A stretch of 64,000 nt of DNA from Lachnospiraceae bacterium UBA7076 (GTDB lineage: Bacteria; Bacillota; Clostridia; Lachnospirales; Lachnospiraceae), in NCBI GenBank assembly GCA_002493625.1, contig DKZK01000006.1, forward strand, positions 32,436 through 96,435, written 5' to 3'. Below the pieces are notes generated by a model. It did no database searches. It was not told the DNA's origin and saw only the letters and a list, made by a program, of their open reading frames with translations. Positions 60,494-64,000 of the stretch are shown here, one piece after another (the stretch's first letter is position 1; each line of letters begins with the position of its first letter). The position numbers were made by a program, and so were the translations under genes.

Positions 60494-60589
60494 AAAAAAA
60501 GTTATTATTGTTTTGTGAAAAATTAGTATAAGTTACCAGCTTTTGTTGGGACAGGTCATCCGTATAAAACAGATGGCAAAAGATAATTT

Positions 60590-60606
60590 ACTGCTTGCCA
60601 AGCAGT
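60590..60606 (+). promoter_or_regulatory. Palindrome in the gapA leader
   Basis: ACTGCTTG-C-CAAGCAGT is a perfect 8-bp inverted repeat around one base, 38 nt before the gapA ATG. It could be an operator of a glycolytic repressor, but no known consensus (for example CggR) is clearly matched. Confidence 0.4.
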
Positions 60607-60644
60607 ACTTATAAATTTATTTCAAAACTTAGGAGGAATAAAAA

Positions 60645-61667
60645 ATGGCAGTAAAAGTAGCAATTAACGGTTTTGGACGTATCGGTCGTCTTGCATTCAG
60701 ACAGATGTTTGATGCAGAGGGTTATGAGGTTGTAGCAATCAACGATTTGACAAAGCCTTCCATGCTTGCACACTTATTAAAGTATGATTCATCACAGGGT
60801 AAGTACGCTAATGCTGATCAGGTTACAGCAGATGATGAGGCAGGTACAATTACAGTATGTGGTAAGACTTTAAAGATTTACGCAGAAGCAGATGCTAAGA
60901 ACCTTCCTTGGGGACAGCTTGATGTAGATGTTGTTCTTGAGTGTACAGGCTTCTATGTATCAAAGGCTAAGTCACAGGCTCATATTGATGCAGGCGCAAA
61001 GAAGGTTGTTATTTCAGCTCCGGCAGGAAATGACCTTCCTACTATCGTGTTCAGCGTTAATGAGAACACTCTTACAAAGGATGATACAATTATTTCTGCT
61101 GCATCATGTACTACAAACTGCTTAGCTCCTATGGCTAAGGCACTTAACGACTATGCTCCAATCCAGTCAGGTATCATGTCAACAATCCATGCATATACCG
61201 GCGACCAGATGGTTCTTGACGGACCACACAGGAAGGGTGATTTAAGGAGAGCACGTGCTGCTGCTGTAAACATTGTTCCAAACTCAACAGGCGCTGCTAA
61301 GGCAATCGGCTTAGTTATCCCTGAGTTAAACGGAAAGTTAATCGGTTCTGCACAGAGAGTTCCTGTACCAACAGGCTCAACTACAATCTTAACTGCTGTA
61401 GTTAAGGGTAAGGATGTTACAAAGGAAGGCATCAATGCTGCTATGAAGGCTGCTGCATCAGAGTCTTATGGATATAACGAGGATCAGATTGTTTCATCTG
61501 ACGTTATCGGAATGAGATATGGCTCACTCTTTGATGCAACTCAGACTATGGTAGCTCCTATTGCTGATGATCTTTATGAGGTTCAGGTTGTTTCATGGTA
61601 TGATAACGAAAATTCATACACAAGCCAGATGGTCAGAACAATCAAGTACTTCGCAGAGTTAGGCTAA
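60645..61667 (+). CDS. gapA: Glyceraldehyde-3-phosphate dehydrogenase, type I
   Basis: 340 residues. NAD-binding INGFGRIGRLAFRQ, catalytic Cys in SAASCTTNCLAP, and SWYDNENSYTSQMV at the C-terminus. It converts G3P to 1,3-bisphosphoglycerate. RBS aggagga 8 nt upstream. Codon use is visibly more biased (AAG, GTT, CTT) than in accessory genes, as expected of a highly expressed gene. A strong terminator follows, so much of the transcript is monocistronic. Confidence 0.97.
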   Translation: MAVKVAINGFGRIGRLAFRQMFDAEGYEVVAINDLTKPSMLAHLLKYDSSQGKYANADQVTADDEAGTITVCGKTLKIYAEADAKNLPWGQLDVDVVLECTGFYVSKAKSQAHIDAGAKKVVISAPAGNDLPTIVFSVNENTLTKDDTIISAASCTTNCLAPMAKALNDYAPIQSGIMSTIHAYTGDQMVLDGPHRKGDLRRARAAAVNIVPNSTGAAKAIGLVIPELNGKLIGSAQRVPVPTGSTTILTAVVKGKDVTKEGINAAMKAAASESYGYNEDQIVSSDVIGMRYGSLFDATQTMVAPIADDLYEVQVVSWYDNENSYTSQMVRTIKYFAELG

Positions 61668-61720
61668 TCATATAAGTTACGCGCATTATGGCTTCATAAT
61701 ATGCGGAATAGGTAGACCTA

Positions 61721-61756
61721 AAAAGGTCCGGTCATTAGGACCGGACCTTTTATTTC
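61721..61756 (+). terminator. Intrinsic terminator after gapA
   Basis: AAAAGGTCCGGTC (61721-61733) and GACCGGACCTTTT (61739-61751) form a 13-bp perfect stem with a 5-nt loop, followed by a T-rich run. The A/T symmetry makes it bidirectional in principle. Confidence 0.9.
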
Positions 61757-61782
61757 TTTTTGAAGAAACTCAAAGACCCCGT

Positions 61783-61812
61783 CGCAAGCAGTCGCTTGGC
61801 TCGTTGCTTGCG
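61783..61812 (+). promoter_or_regulatory. Hairpin in the pgk leader
   Basis: CGCAAGCA (61783-61790) pairs with TGCTTGCG (61805-61812). It lies 38 nt before the pgk ATG, without a T-tract. The CAAGCA/TGCTTG arms echo the palindrome ahead of gapA. Confidence 0.45.
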
Positions 61813-61849
61813 GGAATAAATATATTTAAATACAGGAGGATTATTTAAA

Positions 61850-63061
61850 ATGTCATTAAACAAGAAATCAGTAGACGATATCAATGTTAAAGGACTTCGT
61901 GTTCTTTGCAGATGCGACTTCAATGTACCGCTTAAGGAGGGAAAGATTACTGACGAGAACAGACTGGTTGCAGCACTCCCTACAATAAAGAAGCTTATTG
62001 CTGACGGTGGAAAGGTTATCCTTTGTTCTCACCTGGGAAAGGTTAAGACAGAGGAGGATAAGGTGACAAAGACTCTTGCTCCTGTGGCTGCCCGTCTTTC
62101 AGAGCTTCTTGGTCAGGAAGTTAAATTTGCAGCTGATGCTGAAGTTGTAGGCCCAAATGCAAAAGCTGCTGTAGAGGCAATGAAGGATGGAGATGTTATT
62201 CTTCTTGAGAACACTCGTTTCAGACCAGAGGAAACGAAAAATGGAGATTCATTCTCAAAGGATTTAGCAAGTATATGTGATGTATTTGTAAATGACGCAT
62301 TTGGTACTGCACATAGAGCGCACTGTTCCAATGTAGGTGTTGCAGGCTTAGTTGATACGGCTGTTGTCGGATATTTGATGCAGAAGGAAATTGACTTCCT
62401 CGGAAATGCAGTGGAAAATCCGGTGAGACCTTTTGTTGCAATTCTTGGCGGAGCTAAGGTTGCTGACAAGCTCAATGTTATTTCAAACCTTCTTGAAAAA
62501 TGTGATACCCTTATCATTGGCGGTGGTATGGCTTATACATTCCTTAAGGCTAAGGGCTATGAGATTGGAAAGTCACTTGTTGATGAGACGAAGATTGACT
62601 ACTGTAAGGAAATGATGGACAAGGCTGAGAAGCTTGGCAAAAAGCTTCTTTTACCTGTAGATTCCGTAATGATAGATGAGTTCCCTAATCCGATTGACGC
62701 TCCTGTAGAAACTGTTTTATGTGATGCTGACAAAATGTTTGCAGACAAGGAAGCATGCGATATCGGACCAAAGACGATAGAGCTTTACTCGGATGCTGTA
62801 AAGAATGCCAAAACCGTTGTCTGGAACGGACCTATGGGCGTATTCGAGAACCCTATACTTGCAGCAGGTACAAAGGCAGTGGCAGCAGCCCTTGCCGAGA
62901 CAGATGCAACTACAATCATCGGCGGTGGTGATTCCGCAGCAGCCGTTAATCAGCTTGGTTTTGGCGACAAGATGAGCCATATATCAACAGGCGGCGGTGC
63001 ATCACTCGAATTCCTTGAGGGTAAGGAGCTTCCGGGTGTTGCAGCAGCAAACGATAAATAG
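61850..63061 (+). CDS. pgk: Phosphoglycerate kinase
   Basis: 403 residues, normal length. VLCRCDFNVPLKEGKI, LLENTRFRPEE, FVAILGGAKVADKL and the C-terminal GGGDSAAAV nucleotide-binding block are all present. Makes ATP from 1,3-bisphosphoglycerate. RBS aggagga. It follows gapA after a terminator and precedes tpiA by 55 nt, the common clostridial gap-pgk-tpi order. Confidence 0.97.
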   Translation: MSLNKKSVDDINVKGLRVLCRCDFNVPLKEGKITDENRLVAALPTIKKLIADGGKVILCSHLGKVKTEEDKVTKTLAPVAARLSELLGQEVKFAADAEVVGPNAKAAVEAMKDGDVILLENTRFRPEETKNGDSFSKDLASICDVFVNDAFGTAHRAHCSNVGVAGLVDTAVVGYLMQKEIDFLGNAVENPVRPFVAILGGAKVADKLNVISNLLEKCDTLIIGGGMAYTFLKAKGYEIGKSLVDETKIDYCKEMMDKAEKLGKKLLLPVDSVMIDEFPNPIDAPVETVLCDADKMFADKEACDIGPKTIELYSDAVKNAKTVVWNGPMGVFENPILAAGTKAVAAALAETDATTIIGGGDSAAAVNQLGFGDKMSHISTGGGASLEFLEGKELPGVAAANDK

Positions 63062-63116
63062 GAATGAATGTGCATAGCTGTAAAAATGGATAATGAAGTA
63101 ATAAGGAGAAAATAAA

Positions 63117-63863
63117 ATGGCAAGAAAGAAAATTATAGCAGGAAACTGGAAGATGAACATGACGCCTTCTCAGGCAACTGCGCTTGTTGCTGAGCTTGAG
63201 CCACTGGTAAAAAATGATGCTGTAGATGTTGTCTACTGTGTACCGGCAATTGATATTGTACCTGTTGTTGAGGCTGTAAAGGGCTCAAATGTACAGGTGG
63301 GCGCCGAGAATATGTACTTTGAGGATAAGGGCGCTTATACCGGAGAAATTTCAGCAGAGATGCTTGTAGATGCAGGTGTTAAATACGTTATAATCGGACA
63401 CTCAGAGAGACGTGATTATTTCAAGGAGTGCGATTGTGTGCTTAACAAGAAGGTTAAAAAGGCAATTGAAGCAGGACTTACTCCAATTCTTTGCTGCGGC
63501 GAGTCACTTGAGCAGAGAGAAATGGGCGTTACAATGGACTGGATAAGGCTCCAGATTAAATCCGACCTTGACGGAGTAGCGGCAGATGATGTCAAGAACC
63601 TTATAATTGCTTACGAGCCAATCTGGGCAATTGGAACAGGAAAGACTGCAACTACTGAGCAGGCGCAGGAGGTTTGTAAGGGAATACGTGACTGTATCAC
63701 TGAAATTTATGATGCTGCAACTGCTGAGGCTGTTCGTATTCAGTATGGCGGTTCCGTAAATGCAGGAAATGCTGCTGAGCTTTTTGCACAGCCTGACATT
63801 GACGGCGGTCTTGTTGGAGGAGCTTCACTGAAAGCAGACTTTGGTAAAATCGTAAACTATTAA
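63117..63863 (+). CDS. tpiA: Triosephosphate isomerase
   Basis: 248 residues. GNWKMNM at the N-terminus (catalytic Lys), the catalytic His in GHSERRDYF, catalytic Glu in AYEPIWAIGTG, and IQYGGSVNAGNA for phosphate binding. Interconverts DHAP and G3P. RBS ataaggaga. Co-transcribed with pgk most likely. Confidence 0.97.
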   Translation: MARKKIIAGNWKMNMTPSQATALVAELEPLVKNDAVDVVYCVPAIDIVPVVEAVKGSNVQVGAENMYFEDKGAYTGEISAEMLVDAGVKYVIIGHSERRDYFKECDCVLNKKVKKAIEAGLTPILCCGESLEQREMGVTMDWIRLQIKSDLDGVAADDVKNLIIAYEPIWAIGTGKTATTEQAQEVCKGIRDCITEIYDAATAEAVRIQYGGSVNAGNAAELFAQPDIDGGLVGGASLKADFGKIVNY

Positions 63864-63992
63864 TAATATATTGTGAATACTCTTTTTAGTATCAATTATT
63901 GTTTTAAGTAACAATAAATATATTATGTAAACAAAAGACAAAAACAAGCGTTTGTAAAATTGTAAACGATTAGATAAAGGAGGATATTTACA

Positions 63993-64000
63993 ATGTATTG
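63993..64000 (+). CDS. Start of the next gene, cut by the window end
   Basis: ATG TAT TG at the last bases, preceded by aaaggagg 10 nt upstream, is a convincing start. In Clostridia tpiA is often followed by gpmI, but two codons cannot identify the product. Confidence 0.4.

Noticed and set aside
60548..60565. CggR-like operator (GGGACAGGTC) before gapA
   Set aside because: Only one half resembles the consensus, spacing is wrong, and no cggR gene is present.
1..64000. CRISPR array, rRNA operon, intact prophage or replication origin
   Set aside because: No regularly spaced direct repeats, rRNA sequence, phage structural genes or DnaA-box cluster were noticed on reading.

Overview
The window reads as chromosome of a motile, anaerobic Gram-positive bacterium of the class Clostridia, most likely family Lachnospiraceae (Roseburia / Agathobacter / Lachnospira / Butyrivibrio-like). 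The grounds are a moderately AT-rich genome with strong AGGAGG-type ribosome binding sites, the clostridial fla/che order (fliM-fliY-cheY-fliOPQR-flhBA-flhF-flhG-pilZ-cheB-cheA-cheW-cheC-cheD-fliA), and the rimP-nusA-rnpM-ylxQ-infB-rbfA-nrnA-truB-ribF order typical of Firmicutes. Genus cannot be fixed from the sequence alone.

Layout. 1-19.7 kb: the distal half of a single, tightly packed flagellar/chemotaxis operon, in which almost every gene overlaps or nearly touches the next. It ends with FliA, a FapA-like DUF342 protein and three little-known proteins (a short hydrophilic one, a DUF6115 protein, a MltG-N-terminal-like protein), then a terminator. 19.7-21.6 kb: rpsB-tsf with its own promoter and a long leader. 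21.6-26.4 kb: an accessory segment holding remnants of a mobile element (a ParA pseudogene with two nonsense codons and a truncated 3' end), a two-gene putative anti-phage cassette (ApeA-like HEPN protein plus DUF4062/TIR-like protein), and an orphan Phd/YefM antitoxin coupled to a small membrane protein. 26.4-36 kb: a LacI-controlled operon for raffinose-family oligosaccharides or sucrose (ABC binding protein and two permeases, GH13_4 amylosucrase-like enzyme, GH36 alpha-galactosidase, PfkB fructokinase). 36-42 kb: two diguanylate cyclases, TcdA, a thioredoxin-reductase-like protein and a secreted GHL10-type glycosidase. 42-50.1 kb: the rimP-nusA-infB-truB-ribF translation/transcription operon, ending in tRNA-Arg(CCG), which overlaps ribF. 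50.3-60.3 kb: assorted housekeeping genes (pseudouridine synthase, ligA, metA, SpoVB-like flippase, cysteine desulfurase, PHP phosphatase) and a divergent XRE regulator pair. 60.6-64 kb: gapA-pgk-tpiA and the first codons of the next gene.

How the parts connect. The flagellar locus encodes export gate, C-ring, placement GTPase/ATPase, the full CheA/W/Y/B/C/D signalling core and a PilZ c-di-GMP receptor; two GGDEF proteins elsewhere in the window could feed that receptor. The sugar operon gives a complete route from raffinose to galactose, glucose/glucan and fructose phosphate except for the ABC ATPase, which must be elsewhere.

Most striking non-coding structure: two families of long imperfect palindromic repeats sit between genes from 27 to 60 kb and are not seen in the flagellar locus. 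Family 1 has GCTGTCGCAATAAGGATTT-type ends (about eight full or half copies). Family 2 has two copies sharing an AACRTCCGTTGTWCAATAT core. The best candidate for an under-described biological system is the ApeA-like/DUF4062 gene pair at 22.1-24.7 kb.
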